Origin: Chionoecetes opilio
Taxonomy: Eukaryota; Arthropoda; Malacostraca; Decapoda; Majidae
Direction of reading: 5' to 3'
DNA length: 64,000 nt
Assembly: GCA_016584305.1 (NCBI GenBank)
Contig: JACEEZ010020909.1
Coordinates: 62,001-126,000 of the forward strand
Of the stretch, positions 39,972-49,606 are shown piece by piece. How positions within the stretch are numbered: position 1 is the stretch's first letter; every line of letters starts with the position of its first letter. Below the pieces are notes generated by a model. It saw only the letters and a list, made by a program, of their open reading frames with translations, did no database searches and was not told where the DNA came from. The position numbers were made by a program, and so were the translations under genes.

Positions 39972-41229
39972 TATGAATCCGAGCGGCCCTCCAACTTCAG
40001 GCCCTTGCGCAACAGGCCGATATTCCGTGCGCAGTCCAGGTTTACAGTGGTCTATGGTTGTGTATATTAGCACCCTTGTTATCACATGAAAATTTCAAGC
40101 TGATCAGATGAAATGAAAAATTTGAAAAATGTAAGGAAAATTATTTTTTTCGGTTTTTGACGAAATTTTGAATTTATTTTTCTCAGCCATTTTTTTACGG
40201 ATTTCCTTGTGACATGCGCATCTGATAATTCATTGTTATACTAACAATTTGTCGTTTTTTTTTTTTAAACTTTTCGAAAAAACTTTCAAAAATTGTAAAA
40301 AAAAAAAAAAAAAGTTTTTTATTTATTTTGGATAATTTTCCCATATATCAAAACTAAGCCTTAAAAAAAAAAAAAAAAAGGACAGATTTTATTACGATAT
40401 TTGATTTTGTGTCCTAAAGTTTTGTGAAAATCGTGCCAAAAATAATAGCAGAAAATAATGTTATGTTCATTTTATACTAGTTTTGAGAAAAACGCGTTTG
40501 AAGTTTTGTTAAAGTTTCTGCGCTCCAGTGAAGGTACTATACAGTCAATGCTAATTTCATACGAATTTTATGGCATCAGTAATCACATATCAATGCATGC
40601 ATAAAAGGATCTGCACCTTGTCCCCCCTTATAAAGGTATTAATTAATTGCTCAAAGGCGAGGGTGTCAGGGCACGCCACGCCCCTCATTGTTGCAAGGTT
40701 CGATCAAAATTCACCAGGTGCATAGCTTTCGGTTGGAATTCCTTTGTCTGTCTTCCTCTTCTTGTTTATTGTCTTCTTCGGTGTAATTCTTCTCTTTTCT
40801 CTCTTTTCTAGTCCTTTTTGGATGTATACATTTGTTCCAAAAAATGTTGTGAACAGGTTGCACTTCTCATATCCAAAATTGTGTTCCAGAATTGTTACCT
40901 GGGTAACAAACTTCACCCTGAAGATTGCTTTTTTTTTTTTTTTTTTTAAAGGCTTAGTTTTGATATATGGGAAAATTATCCCAAAAAAAATCTTTTTTTT
41001 TTATAAGGTGTTGCCATATAACTCAAATTCATATTTAAAAAAATTATTTGCATATTTGCACGGCAGACTCTCCCCTTAAAGGCTTCATGTAAATCAACAA
41101 AAGGCTAAAGAACATGACTAAAGAAGGGAGATGGAGATACTACATGGAATACAACAACTGCCCAGGAACCTAGATAAGTGTTAAATAGGACCTGAGCAGG
41201 GTTTTGGTCTGCGTAGAGAGATATAAAGG
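39972..41229. repeat. Stretch with an inverted pair at 40,330 and 40,946
   Basis: Bases 40,330-40,366 (GGATAATTTTCCCATATATC and on to AAGCC) are inverted at 40,946-40,982 without mismatch over at least 33 bases. Both arms are flanked by long A or T runs. Between them the open frame at 40,744-41,079 (+) is hydrophobic but has no recognised domain. No gene is supported. Confidence 0.6.
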
Positions 41230-41451
41230 TTGTGTGCAAATATTATTTTTAATATTGCGGATACCCCCAAAACAGGAACAGGACTTAAAAGAACCCAATT
41301 AAACTTAAAGAAACTTGAAATAGTGGGCCTCACTGAAGAGGGAAAAGAAGGCACATTGCACTCCAGAGTGATCAGGGTGGAGGAGAATGGAGACAAGACC
41401 AAATTAGACGTGAGGAGACTGATGGAAGAGTTTGAATGTATGAAGGGTTAG
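41230..41451 (+). CDS. Unrecognised 73-codon frame
   Basis: The frame reads MCANIIFNIADTPKTGTGLK and later LEIVGLTEEGKEGTLHSRVI, KTKLDVRRLMEEFECMKG. The amino-acid make-up (charged, Lys/Glu-rich) resembles the ORF1 region of LINE-B, which resumes at 42,437 after the LINE-E insertion. It could be the LINE-B ORF1 start, or an unrelated frame. It has no splice-site support. Confidence 0.25.
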   Translation: MCANIIFNIADTPKTGTGLKRTQLNLKKLEIVGLTEEGKEGTLHSRVIRVEENGDKTKLDVRRLMEEFECMKG

Positions 41452-41477
41452 ATTCATGGTTTGAGACGAATCAATCA

Positions 41478-42008
41478 TCAATCATTAGGGGCATACGCCG
41501 GGGGGCGCGTCGCCTCGCCCACCCTACGACGCCACTCCCGGGGATCACCACGAACGAGTCCCCATGCAGGCTCCTTTCCCATACCAAGCAGCTCTCGACA
41601 AGAAACATCAACTTGCCCCAGCCACGAGCCTTGTGGGCGCCCCCTTGGCCTCCTCCATGCCGGATTGTCTCTTACAGATAAAACCCGATGGGAAGGATCG
41701 GTTTCAGGGTAGCGTGCCACATGCCCATATAGCCGAAGTTGGTACTGACGGACTATGCAGGTAATAGGCCTCGATTTAGTCTCACAGTGCAATCGCTGAT
41801 TTGACACGTAATCATCCCAGCGATACCCCATGATTCTGCAAAGACACTTATTACCAAAGGCATCGATTCCTCTCTTCAAGTCGCTATTTAGTGTCCATGT
41901 TTCACAACCATAGAGTAAGACAGGGATCACAAGCGACTTGAAGATCCGGATCTTTGTCCTCCTGCACAAGTACCGACAATGCCAAATACTCCTGCTGAGC
42001 GAGTCCAT
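41478..42008 (-). CDS. LINE-E RT C-terminal region, 176 aa
   Basis: The frame contains MDSLSRSIWHCRYLCRRTKI, RIFKSLVIPVLLYGCETWTL, then IMGYRWDDYVSNQRLHCETK and RQYQLRLYGHVARYPETDPS. It closes with RRPRGRPQGSWLGQVDVSCR and EWRRRVGEATRPPAYAPND. This is the complete C-terminal part, uninterrupted by P1, and shows what the split copy at 20,755 encoded. It overlaps the upstream frame, separated by one indel near 41,960. Confidence 0.85.
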   Translation of the reverse strand: MDSLSRSIWHCRYLCRRTKIRIFKSLVIPVLLYGCETWTLNSDLKRGIDAFGNKCLCRIMGYRWDDYVSNQRLHCETKSRPITCIVRQYQLRLYGHVARYPETDPSHRVLSVRDNPAWRRPRGRPQGSWLGQVDVSCRELLGMGKEPAWGLVRGDPREWRRRVGEATRPPAYAPND

Positions 42009-42427
42009 GCACCGTGGGCTATGCCAATCTGCCGTAAGACTTCTTGACGTGACCCGCCGTCATTATGGACTGCGCTACCAAGGTATGTAAAACTTTCGAA
42101 GATTTCAATGTCCTCGCCGCATGCATGAACAGACTGTACTGTTTCATCTAGTAAGCCTCCAAACACCTGGACCTTGGTCTTAAGCCAGGAGATCTCAAGT
42201 CCCAAAGGCTTTGCTTCCTCGTGCAGCGCCTCGAGAGCCATCACCAGGACCTCCAACGACTCAGCAAAGATTACTGCATCATCGGCAAAAACAAGATCAG
42301 TGATCTTGGTGTTGCCAAGGGATGCTCCACAATCACTTTGATCCACAACTTTGCCCAATACCCAGTCCATACAAGTGTTGAAAAGTGATGGGGCAAGGAA
42401 GCCCCTTAGCCTCACTCCTGTATTCAC
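41927..42427 (-). pseudogene. LINE-E RT palm part, 5' truncated
   Basis: The frame contains NTGVRLRGFLAPSLFNTCMD, TKITDLVFADDAVIFAESLE (FADD box intact) and LGLEISWLKTKVQVFGGLLD. After YLGSAVHNDGGSRQEVLRQI it loses frame (AHGAWTRSAGVFG). The usual QGC box is replaced by LRG, as in the copy at 20,775. The fingers and endonuclease are missing. Confidence 0.8.
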
Positions 42428-42443
42428 AGGAAAAAAGCTATGA

Positions 42444-43101
42444 TGAAATGGAAGGACTGAAAGTAGAATTAAATGAACTGAAAATGAAAAGGAAGGAAAA
42501 GCAAAGTGTAAAGGAAAAAGAAGAGTTAAAAAATTAGATGGAGAAATTGAAAAAAGAAAATAATGAACTTAAAACAAAATGTGAGAATGGAGAAAAAATG
42601 GTCAAGAAACAAGTGGAAACTGTGATGAAGAGTGAAGTGAATAACTGGAAAGAAGAAAAAGAGAAAGCCAAAGTAGACTTTCAAGAAGTTATAGAACAAC
42701 AAAAGAAAGAGCAAAGTGAACATGTTAAGAAAGAAGTAGTAAAAGTTTTGAAGAATAATTAAAATTTAATACGAGATGTAGCAGAGTAGAAAAAATGTGT
42801 TATTATTTTTGGAATGTAGGAGAAGAATATCTTGTTTAGATTAAAGAGAGAAAGAGGAGAAGTAAAAACGGTAAAGGACGTTTTGATGAAATTTAATGAA
42901 GAGGAAGAAGAGGTAAGATTTGTAGATGAAGTGGAAGAAGTAGTAAGATTGGGACCTTATGCAGAAGGAAGAAATAGACCGATAAAACTACAGACGACAA
43001 CAAAAGAAATCTTGGAGAGAGCCTTCAGGCTGAGGTCAACTGTGGAGTTCAGAGTAGTGTATATAAAAAAAACAATGAATGAAGAAGAAAGAAGAAATTG
43101 A
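42444..43101 (+). pseudogene. LINE-B ORF1, coiled-coil protein, broken
   Basis: Three frames with a few stops give a Lys/Glu-rich coiled coil, KLKKENNELKTKCENGEKMV and QKKEQSEHVKKEVVKVLKNN. A KKCVIIFG-type strand and an acidic stretch follow, then VRLGPYAEGRNRPIKLQTTT and LERAFRLRSTVEFRVVYIKK. The order coiled coil, then RRM-like and C-terminal domain, is that of LINE ORF1 RNA-binding chaperones. Stops at 42,535 and 42,788 and the missing start make it non-functional. Confidence 0.65.
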
Positions 43102-43190
43102 AATAAATTAAAGAAGTAAAACAGAGAAATGAAGAAAGAACGGAGGAAGAAAAACAACTTTTTGAGGGTACTAAACGACAGGGTGAGAAA

Positions 43191-44002
43191 GTGGTATATA
43201 AAGAAAAAAGATTACAGGAAAATGGGGTGAGGATAAATGATGTAAAAAAAGGAATGAAAGTGATGTACACAAACATAGATGGGATAATACCAAGAAGGCT
43301 GGAACTAAGAGACTATTTATTGAATAAAGATCCAGACGTGGTGTGTCTAACAAAAACTAAATTTCTAGAAGATGACCAAGTGGTGCTAAGCAATAGATAC
43401 AACATGTGGAGAAGGGACAGAAGTGGTAGAAGAGGTGGTGGAGTTATGATACTGACACAATTAGGGGTGAAAGTAAGAAAATCGGAGGATGGAGAAGGAA
43501 GACCTGAAATAGTGAGTGTACAAATAGAAGTCATAAATAGAGAAACACAGACTATAGTGGCAACCTATGTACCACCCAAAACAAATACTTGGAACAAGGA
43601 AGAACATGAGAAAGTATTAGAAGACACCTTGAAGTACTTAAACAAAATAATCAAGAATAGTAAAAAGATACTGCTGGCTGGAGATTTTAACTGCAAGGAA
43701 GTAAAATGGAAGACATTTGAAGGAGGAAATGGAAATACTTGGGGAGATAGATTGTTGAAACTGACAATGGAAAACACAATAACTCAATGGGTGATAGAAA
43801 ACACAAGATATGGGGAGATGACGAACCAGCAAGACTTGACCTAGTGTTAACAAAAGGTATAGACCTAGCAAATGAGATAAATTATGGATGCCCCATCGGA
43901 AAAAGTGACCATATAATCTTAGAAATGGAGACGGAAGAGGACATAAAGGAGGAAGAAGATGAATTATACAAAAGGAGCAGAAGAGACTTTGGAAAAAACT
44001 AA
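43191..44002 (+). pseudogene. LINE-B APE-type endonuclease
   Basis: The first frame (43,191-43,844) contains MKVMYTNIDGIIPRRLELRD, PDVVCLTKTKFLEDDQ, RRGGGVMILTQLG, TIVATYVPPKTNTWNKEE and ILLAGDFNCKEVKWKTF. These carry the Asn, the GDFN Asp/Asn pair and neighbouring residues of the APE fold. A frameshift near 43,820 passes to a second frame (43,787-44,002) with ARLDLVLTKGIDLANEINYG and GKSDHIILEMETEED, supplying the final SDH catalytic box. The usual E of the TETK box reads TKTKF here, so the catalytic Glu appears lost. The protein would nick the target DNA to prime reverse transcription. Confidence 0.8.
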
Positions 44003-44067
44003 CATGAAAGAACTGAAAAAATTTTATAAAATACCATGAAGAAATTGACCGGGAAGAAATTAAAGGA

Positions 44068-44334
44068 TTGACCGATGTGCAAATGAAATACAAGATTTTT
44101 CTGAGAATATATGAGAAAGGAGTTGAAAAACATGTTCCACTATATACACCAAGGGAAAAGGGAAAAAAAGAATGGTTTGATGGAAGATGTGAGAGGGCAA
44201 AGAGAATAAGGGATGAGGCATGGAAAAAAGTAAAGAAAAATCGAACACAAAGAAATAAAGAAGACTATAAATTAGCAAGAAATTAATATGTGTGCATAAG
44301 GAGAGAGGAAGAGAAGAGCTATGAGAAGGATATA
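44068..44334 (+). pseudogene. LINE-B linker between EN and RT
   Basis: The frame has FLRIYEKGVEKHVPLYTPRE and KEWFDGRCERAKRIRDEAWK, then stops at an ATTAA and continues with RREEEKSYEKDI up to the P1 insertion site. Equivalent words in LINE-A are IRIYTEGINSYVPRIV and NEWFNRKCELARLE. Confidence 0.75.
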
Positions 44335-45529
44335 CAGTACCCTCCTGAGTTTCGCGCTTGCTTTCTTCTAAAGGCATAGCGCTAAACTTGAGGATCGTGA
44401 AACTCGGGTATTGAAAACACTGAAAAAATGCTTTTTTATTCCGGTGTAAGGTGTACCAGGTGTACCATATTTTACGGCTTATAAGACTCACTTTTTCCCA
44501 CAAAAAATACCCTGAAAATGCCCCGAGCACCTGTTCACCCAGCAGTGAATGGGTACTGGGTGTTAGCCGGGGGTTTGTGACCCACCCCACCTAGCGGGGG
44601 TGGTGGCTTCGGCCCACACTAGAGGAGAGGAGAGGAGAGGAGTCAGAGGACCTACGAAGCGATACTTAATCTTGATCTTGATATTACAGGTGGCCTATTC
44701 TTCATAGGCCAGGCCTTTGAACCGGCTGCTACTGTAGAGAAAAACACCAACAAAAGGAAAAAAACAAAACAAAACTACATACAAGCTATACTAAGCCTAA
44801 TACTATACTATGCGGTAGAGGTCAGAAGAAGAGGAACGAAACAAAAGCGATGCAGGTCACAAGAAGAGGAAGAGGGAGGAATTTTGTAAACAAAGGAGAC
44901 GTATTCCACCTCCCACCTAAAATGTTCTATATCTCCGAAACTATTGATTTGCGACGGAAAACTCAAAGAGAGGAGGCTCTTAGAATCCAAAAAGATAAAC
45001 AGAAACCATATTCCCAATTGTGTAGGGAATTCTGGTCCTAGTATAAAATAATACCGCGTCTCTGTGGGGCGTTCTCAGTGACTCGAGTTCGATCCTTGAT
45101 AGATCCTTGATGAGGGCTGTAAAATCCACTTAAAATCTTTCTCTGCACCGTCGAGTGGCCTAAGAACACCCACATGCTGCCCATTAACTCTGCCTTCGAT
45201 TGCGAGTGCATCGGAGGACACAGGGGGGCGGCATGAGCCTCTAATCACAGGCGTCACTATAAAAATCCTGCCTGCGCCACCACGGGTGAAGGCCAACCAT
45301 CACAGCTCTCGAGTGAACCTCCAGGGCCTACCATCCCACCCCTGGAGGTCACTGCCAACATGCGCTATAGGCATACACACACACACACACACAGGGGGAA
45401 AAAAGAAAAAAAAGTGTACGAAGTAGCGCGAAACTCGAGATAATGCGTGAAAGTCGAGATGGTAAGAATCTAGGACTTAGCGCGAAACTCGAGGATCGCG
45501 AAGCTCACATAGCGTGAAATGCGGTACTG
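44335..45529. mobile_element. P1 element inserted in LINE-B
   Basis: The left end is CAGTACCCTCCTGAGTTTCG after TA, and the right end is GCGTGAAATGCGGTACTG followed by TA (45,530-45,531). Its orientation is opposite to the copy at 21,522. It contains the GGCCGAAG link, the SINE (45,055-45,375) and the subterminal GCGAAACTCGAG words. The foldback centre and the small MITE are absent, replaced by a stretch with AAAATGTTCTATATCTCCG that I cannot place. Confidence 0.85.
45055..45375 (+). repeat. tRNA-derived SINE in P1
   Basis: The B-box word GAGTTCGATCC is present, with a small duplication (GATCCTTGATAGATCCTTGAT) beside it. The A-box part of the head is degraded. The 3' end is GCGCTATAGGCATA, followed by (CA)n at 45,376-45,393. 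Confidence 0.7.
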
Positions 45530-46470
45530 TAGTTTAAAAGTGTAAGGAAGAACCCAAACTGGTCTACAGATTTATCAATGGAAGAATCAAGCGTAAGGAC
45601 AAATTAGAGAGATTGAATGAAGGAAATATGATATCTGAAGGTCCAAAAATAATGAGTGAAATTTTTAATATATTCTCTCAGCAAGTATATTCACAAAATA
45701 ATAAAAATTCAACGAACCGCAAGGAATGGAAAAAGTCCGAAAGGAGTGGAAAATAAAAAATAGAGAAGGAGGAAGCTTGTGAATTGTTGAAGAAATTGGA
45801 AGAGAGGAAAGCAATAGGACCAGACGGAGTGTCGGGTTATGTTTTAAAAGGGTGCAGAAAGCAGCTGGTCGAACCAGTATATGATATAATGAAGTGGTCA
45901 TTAACAACGGGAAAAGTGCCAAAGGAGTGGAAGAGAGCAGATATAGTGCCAATATACAAAAATGGGAAGAAGGATGAACCACTAAATTGTAGATTAGTGT
46001 CATTGAATAGCACAGTATGAAAGATATGTGAGAAAATAATAAAGAAGCAATGGACGGAATATTTGGAAAATGAAGGTATAATAACAGACCGGCAGTATGG
46101 TTTTAGGAAAAAGCCATCATGTGTGACCAACTTAATAAGCTTTTACTCAAGAGTAATTGATACAACTCAAGAAAGAGATGGGTGGGCAGATTGTGTATAT
46201 CTAGATCTTAAAAAGGCATTTGATAAAGTTCCACATGAGAGGCTACTTTGTGATGGTAGGTGGGTGGTGGATGGTGGAAAATATAGGAGGAATCAAAGTG
46301 ATGATAAAAAAACCTTGATGGAAAGTTATATGAGAGAAAGAGAAAGGAGAACAGTAGTAAAGAATGAAAAATCTGAATGGAAAAAGGTATTTCGTGGGGT
46401 ACTACAAGGATCAGTGTTGGCACCAATAATGTTCATGATTTACGTCAATGACATGACTGATGAAATATAA
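45530..46470 (+). pseudogene. LINE-B reverse transcriptase, 5' two-thirds
   Basis: The pieces read EPKLVYRFINGRIKRKDKLE near 45,550-45,610, RKAIGPDGVSGYVLKGCRKQ and EWKRADIVPIYKNGKKDEPL at 45,784-46,020, then a TGA. They continue DRQYGFRKKPSCVTNLISFY, YLDLKKAFDKVPHERLLCDG and GVLQGSVLAPIMFMIYVNDM at 46,063-46,470. The palm Asp is present, and the GVPQGS box reads GVLQGS. After a TAA the ADD box follows at 46,480-46,510 (LFADDAKLLRE). The region between AFDKVPH and GVLQGS is scrambled. Not functional. Confidence 0.8.
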
Positions 46471-46630
46471 AGTTATATATGTCTATTTGCGGATGATGCA
46501 AAACTATTAAGAGAAATGAAAAGCTATAAAGACTGTGAAACACTACAAAATGACCTGAACAAATGGAGCAGAAGATGGGAAATGGAACTTAATGAGAATA
46601 AGAATATAAGTAAGTGTATAAGTGTGAATA

Positions 46631-46736
46631 AGTCTCCGTCATAAGAACATACACAAATGATGCTACAAGAGGCGCTGTGTAAGTCTCACGGCCTCTTGTA
46701 GCTTCCTTATTTTCTCATGTTCTTATGACGGAGATT
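46631..46736. repeat. Compound hairpin, 106 bp
   Basis: AGTCTCCGTCATAAGAACAT at 46,631-46,650 is inverted, with one mismatch, at 46,717-46,736. Inside it GCTACAAGAGGC at 46,662-46,673 is perfectly inverted at 46,691-46,702. It separates LINE-B from a P1 half. It has no coding content. Confidence 0.8.
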
Positions 46737-46783
46737 GTTATATGCATTGGATGCGTCAGGACAAGCAACACGGGTATAATATA

Positions 46784-47167
46784 CAGTACCCTCTCTAGTT
46801 TGGCACTTGCTTTCTTCCGTTGGCATAGCGCTAAACTTGAGGATCGCGAAACTCGGGTATTGAAAACACTGTAAAAATGCTTATTTATTCCGGTACGAGG
46901 TGTAAAGTATTTTATGGCTTATAAGACTCACTTTCTCCCCCCCAAAATACCCTGAAAAAGCCCCGAGCCCCTGTCCACCCAGCAGTGAATGGATACCGGG
47001 TGTTAGTCGGGGGTTTGTGACCCTCCTCCCGGGGTGGTGATTTCGGCCAAATCTAGAGGACAGGAGAGGAGGAAGAGAAGGAGAGGAGAGGACCTACGAG
47101 CTTGTGCTTGAGTTGGGAGTCACCCAGCAGATACTGTCAGTGAAGCCTTTGGTCCGGCGTTCTCTCA
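46784..47167. mobile_element. P1 right half
   Basis: It starts CAGTACCCTCTCTAG after TA and follows P1 through CAGTGAATGGATACCGGG and GTGAAGCCTTTGGTCCGGCG, then stops. The SINE half is absent. Confidence 0.75.
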
Positions 47168-47215
47168 CACACATAGTATTCTGTTGAGAGAAGCAAAAGG
47201 GGGAAGCAAAACTAG

Positions 47216-47686
47216 GTGTTTCATTTTCCCCTCATTCCTCTCTCTGCATCGCATTCATACTGGGAGTTGATTTGGAACAGCCGTAGTGGAAGGTCCTCCC
47301 GCTCTCGCTTCTTCCTCTTTGTTCTAGCTTCTTTCTACCATGGCAAGATTGGTCTCTGTCACTCTCTACAATCATCCTCTACCATCCGTGCTGCAATCCT
47401 TGATGCCATTGCCTCCCCAGGTGTCCCCGACCTTGCCAAACCATTTACTACTGAGGAGCTAGATCGGGCCTTGTCCACATTAAGGCCTGGGAAAACTGCG
47501 GGCCAGGATAACATTCCTTATGAATGCCTGTTTCACCTAACACCTCCCTTGAAGGCTTCACACCATCACTTTTTAACACCAGTTGGCTACAGGGCATCTA
47601 CCCCTCTTGCTGGAAATCCTCCACTCTGCTGCCCATACCCAAACCTGGAAAGGACCCCACACTGGTGTCCGCATACTGCCCTATAG
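47216..47686 (+). pseudogene. LINE-D pre-RT region
   Basis: The frame contains AILDAIASPGVPDLAKPFTT, EELDRALSTLRPGKTAGQDN and IPYECLFHLTP, the conserved AxxxLKxGKAPGxDxIxxE box ahead of RT. It goes out of frame after LTPPLK, where the next frame takes over at about 47,550. Confidence 0.8.
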
Positions 47687-48417
47687 CTCTCCTCTCCTGC
47701 GTCGGTAAGCTCCTGGAGCGGTTGGTGGCCACTCGCCTTTCCTGGTGGCTAGAGGACGGTCATCTCCTGAAAGAGGAACAGTGTGGCTTCAGGCCCTGCA
47801 GGACCCTAGATGTCCTGGCACAACTAGAATATCACATCTGCGACACCTACCGGAGACGGGAGGTCATGACCTCACTCTTCATAGACTTGGAAGTGGCATT
47901 CGACTCTGCCCCCCATGAAGGCATCCTGCAGAAACTAGCTACCATGAACATCACAGGGCCAACCCTCGCCTGGCTGCAGAATTTCTTGTCTGGGATGTCT
48001 TTCTGCGTTGCTGTGGGTGCCTCCGCCTCTCCGTCACAATCTATACGGAGAGGAGTGCCGCAGGGATCCATCCTTAGCCCTGTCCTCTTCAACGTCCTGC
48101 TCTCCAACCTTCACATCCCCCCCCACTCACACCTCCTCATTTATGCTGATGACCTTACCATCGTCAGCCGGGCCAGCACTCAGAACCAGGTACAAACATA
48201 CCTGCAGGAGGCAGCCACTGCTTTGGCGAACTGGGTGAAGGCTTGGGGTCTTTCTGTCAACGCCCCTAAGAGCACCCTTATGTGCTTCACACTCAAACCA
48301 GTCTGCTCTCCACCCACCGTCAGCATTTGTGGCTCCCTAGTTCCCTACTCCAGGACACACACATTCCTTGTTATGCGGTTGGATGGTCCTCGGCTTATCT
48401 GGTCTCCACACTTTTAA
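47524..48417 (+). CDS. LINE-D reverse transcriptase, 297 aa
   Basis: Motifs in order are LLPIPKPGKDPTLVSAYCPI, KLLERLVATRLSWWLE, EQCGFRPCRTLDVLAQLEYH, SLFIDLEVAFDSAPHEG (catalytic Asp), RRGVPQGSILSPVLFNVLLS, and LLIYADDLTIVSRAST (YADD box with both catalytic Asp). The later NWVKAWGLSVNAPKSTLMCF box is also present. The block covers fingers, palm and thumb at near full length. The last dozen codons (RLDGPRLIWSPHF) end at a TAA at 48,415-48,417, where the sequence should continue to the connection region at 48,454. Confidence 0.9.
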   Translation: MPVSPNTSLEGFTPSLFNTSWLQGIYPSCWKSSTLLPIPKPGKDPTLVSAYCPIALLSCVGKLLERLVATRLSWWLEDGHLLKEEQCGFRPCRTLDVLAQLEYHICDTYRRREVMTSLFIDLEVAFDSAPHEGILQKLATMNITGPTLAWLQNFLSGMSFCVAVGASASPSQSIRRGVPQGSILSPVLFNVLLSNLHIPPHSHLLIYADDLTIVSRASTQNQVQTYLQEAATALANWVKAWGLSVNAPKSTLMCFTLKPVCSPPTVSICGSLVPYSRTHTFLVMRLDGPRLIWSPHF

Positions 48418-48453
48418 TATCTCCGTGCAACTTGTAATAGGCGCCTCGACATA

Positions 48454-48957
48454 ATGAAGAGGGTGGCTGGTGTCCGCTGGGGGGCCAGTCGTGACCTCCT
48501 ATTAAAGTACTACCAGGCGGCAATCAGGTCTAAGCTATCATACGGCAGCAGCATCTATGGCTCGGTAGCGCCTTCTACCTTCAAAAAGTTGGACATACTA
48601 CAAAATGCAGCCCTGCGGATTTCCATGGGGGCAATGCGGTCCTCCCCAGTCATCATCCTTCACGCGGAGAGCAGCATCCCCCCATTGCAGGTGCACAAGA
48701 GGGGGGTCCTGTGGCAACAATACCACCACATCATGTCCCTGCCACCATCCCACCCCCTCGCCACACTCTATGCCACCTCTGGTGTAGATCTTCACACCCC
48801 AGTCTGGCTTCCTGGAGCACGCCAGCCTCTATTAATCCATGCACTGCAGGCCCACTCTGTTAAATCTGCCTCCACCTCCTCTACAACCCATCAGCCCACA
48901 CTCCCCGGTCCCACCCTGGCAGGACATTTCTCCTATGGTTGCCCTGCATATCCCTGA
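48454..48957 (+). pseudogene. LINE-D connection region
   Basis: The frame contains MKRVAGVRWGASRDLLLKYY, RSKLSYGSSIYGSVAPSTFK and LQNAALRISMGAMRSSPVII. This is the typical region between RT and RNase H (RxLxGxxWGxxxxxLLxLYxAxxRSxLxYG). The frame shifts again near 48,940 into the RNase H frame. Confidence 0.85.
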
Positions 48958-49606
48958 CCTTCCTCCCAAACACTCAGCTGGCATCCTGGCAGCAACACTT
49001 TTCAGAGAACTGGACCTGTCACTCTACCACCATCACCTCAAGGTCTACTCCGACGGCTCCCACTCCCCTACCCTTCCCTCTACTGGCGCTGCCATCTACG
49101 ACCCCCGCTCTAGCCTCTGTAAGACGTGGAGGCTGCCTCCTGAGGCTGACGCTCTGACGGCGGAGCTTTTCGCCATCCGTCAGGCCCTGGCTTACCTCAG
49201 CACCATCTACACCTGTGCCAGGGCTGTGATCTACACAGACTCTCTCTCCTCCCTCCATCTCCTCCTCTCCTGTTGCCCGGCATCCTCCACAGCCCTTGCA
49301 CACACCCTTCAATGGCTCCTCCTCTACCTCGTGTCAGTAGGCTGGGAGATTATCTTTCAGTGGGTGCCTTCCCACTGCAACATCCGGGGCAACGAGATCG
49401 CTGATGCTGCTGCTAAGATGGCCCTCTCCGAGGTAAACATCACCCCCCTCCCGCTGCCGCTCTCCACCGCAAAGCGTCTAATTTCTAGAAAATGCCACTC
49501 CGCCTGGGATACGGGCACGGCGACGCCCTCCATGCCACCTCCATGGGTCAATACCGATCAGACTCCTCCCCGCACCCATGGATACGACAATCATCCCGCG
49601 TCTTAG
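48839..49606 (+). CDS. LINE-D RNase H domain
   Basis: The frame carries all four acidic residues expected of an RNase HI fold: D in VYSDGSHSP, E in ALTAELFAIRQALAYL, D in AVIYTDSLSSLHLLLSC, and D in RGNEIADAAAKMAL. A VPSHCNIRGNEIADAAAK word gives the conserved His region. In an intact element it would remove the RNA strand during copying. The first about 40 codons of the open frame are an out-of-frame read of the connection region. It shifts frame near 49,500. Confidence 0.9.
   Translation: MHCRPTLLNLPPPPLQPISPHSPVPPWQDISPMVALHIPDLPPKHSAGILAATLFRELDLSLYHHHLKVYSDGSHSPTLPSTGAAIYDPRSSLCKTWRLPPEADALTAELFAIRQALAYLSTIYTCARAVIYTDSLSSLHLLLSCCPASSTALAHTLQWLLLYLVSVGWEIIFQWVPSHCNIRGNEIADAAAKMALSEVNITPLPLPLSTAKRLISRKCHSAWDTGTATPSMPPPWVNTDQTPPRTHGYDNHPAS

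Larger units (their letters stand above)
41462..42436 (-). mobile_element. LINE-E 3' half
   Basis: The minus-strand copy ends at the left in an (ATTG)-type tail (TGATTGATTGAT at 41,470-41,486) and is truncated at the 5' side near 42,436, where LINE-B sequence begins. It is the least damaged LINE-E copy in the window. Confidence 0.85.
42437..46616 (+). mobile_element. LINE-B, long copy interrupted by P1
   Basis: The order is ORF1 (coiled coil, about 42,440-43,100), ORF2 endonuclease (about 43,190-44,002), linker (44,068-44,330), P1 insertion (44,335-45,529), then RT (about 45,535-46,616). It ends inside the RT, shortly after the ADD box, where another repeat starts. It is related to LINE-A, with the same domain order and similar boxes. 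Confidence 0.85.

Noticed and set aside
40744..41079. Hydrophobic 111-codon frame as a membrane protein
   Set aside because: It crosses a T-run and an inverted-repeat arm, so the hydrophobic character reflects T-rich codons.
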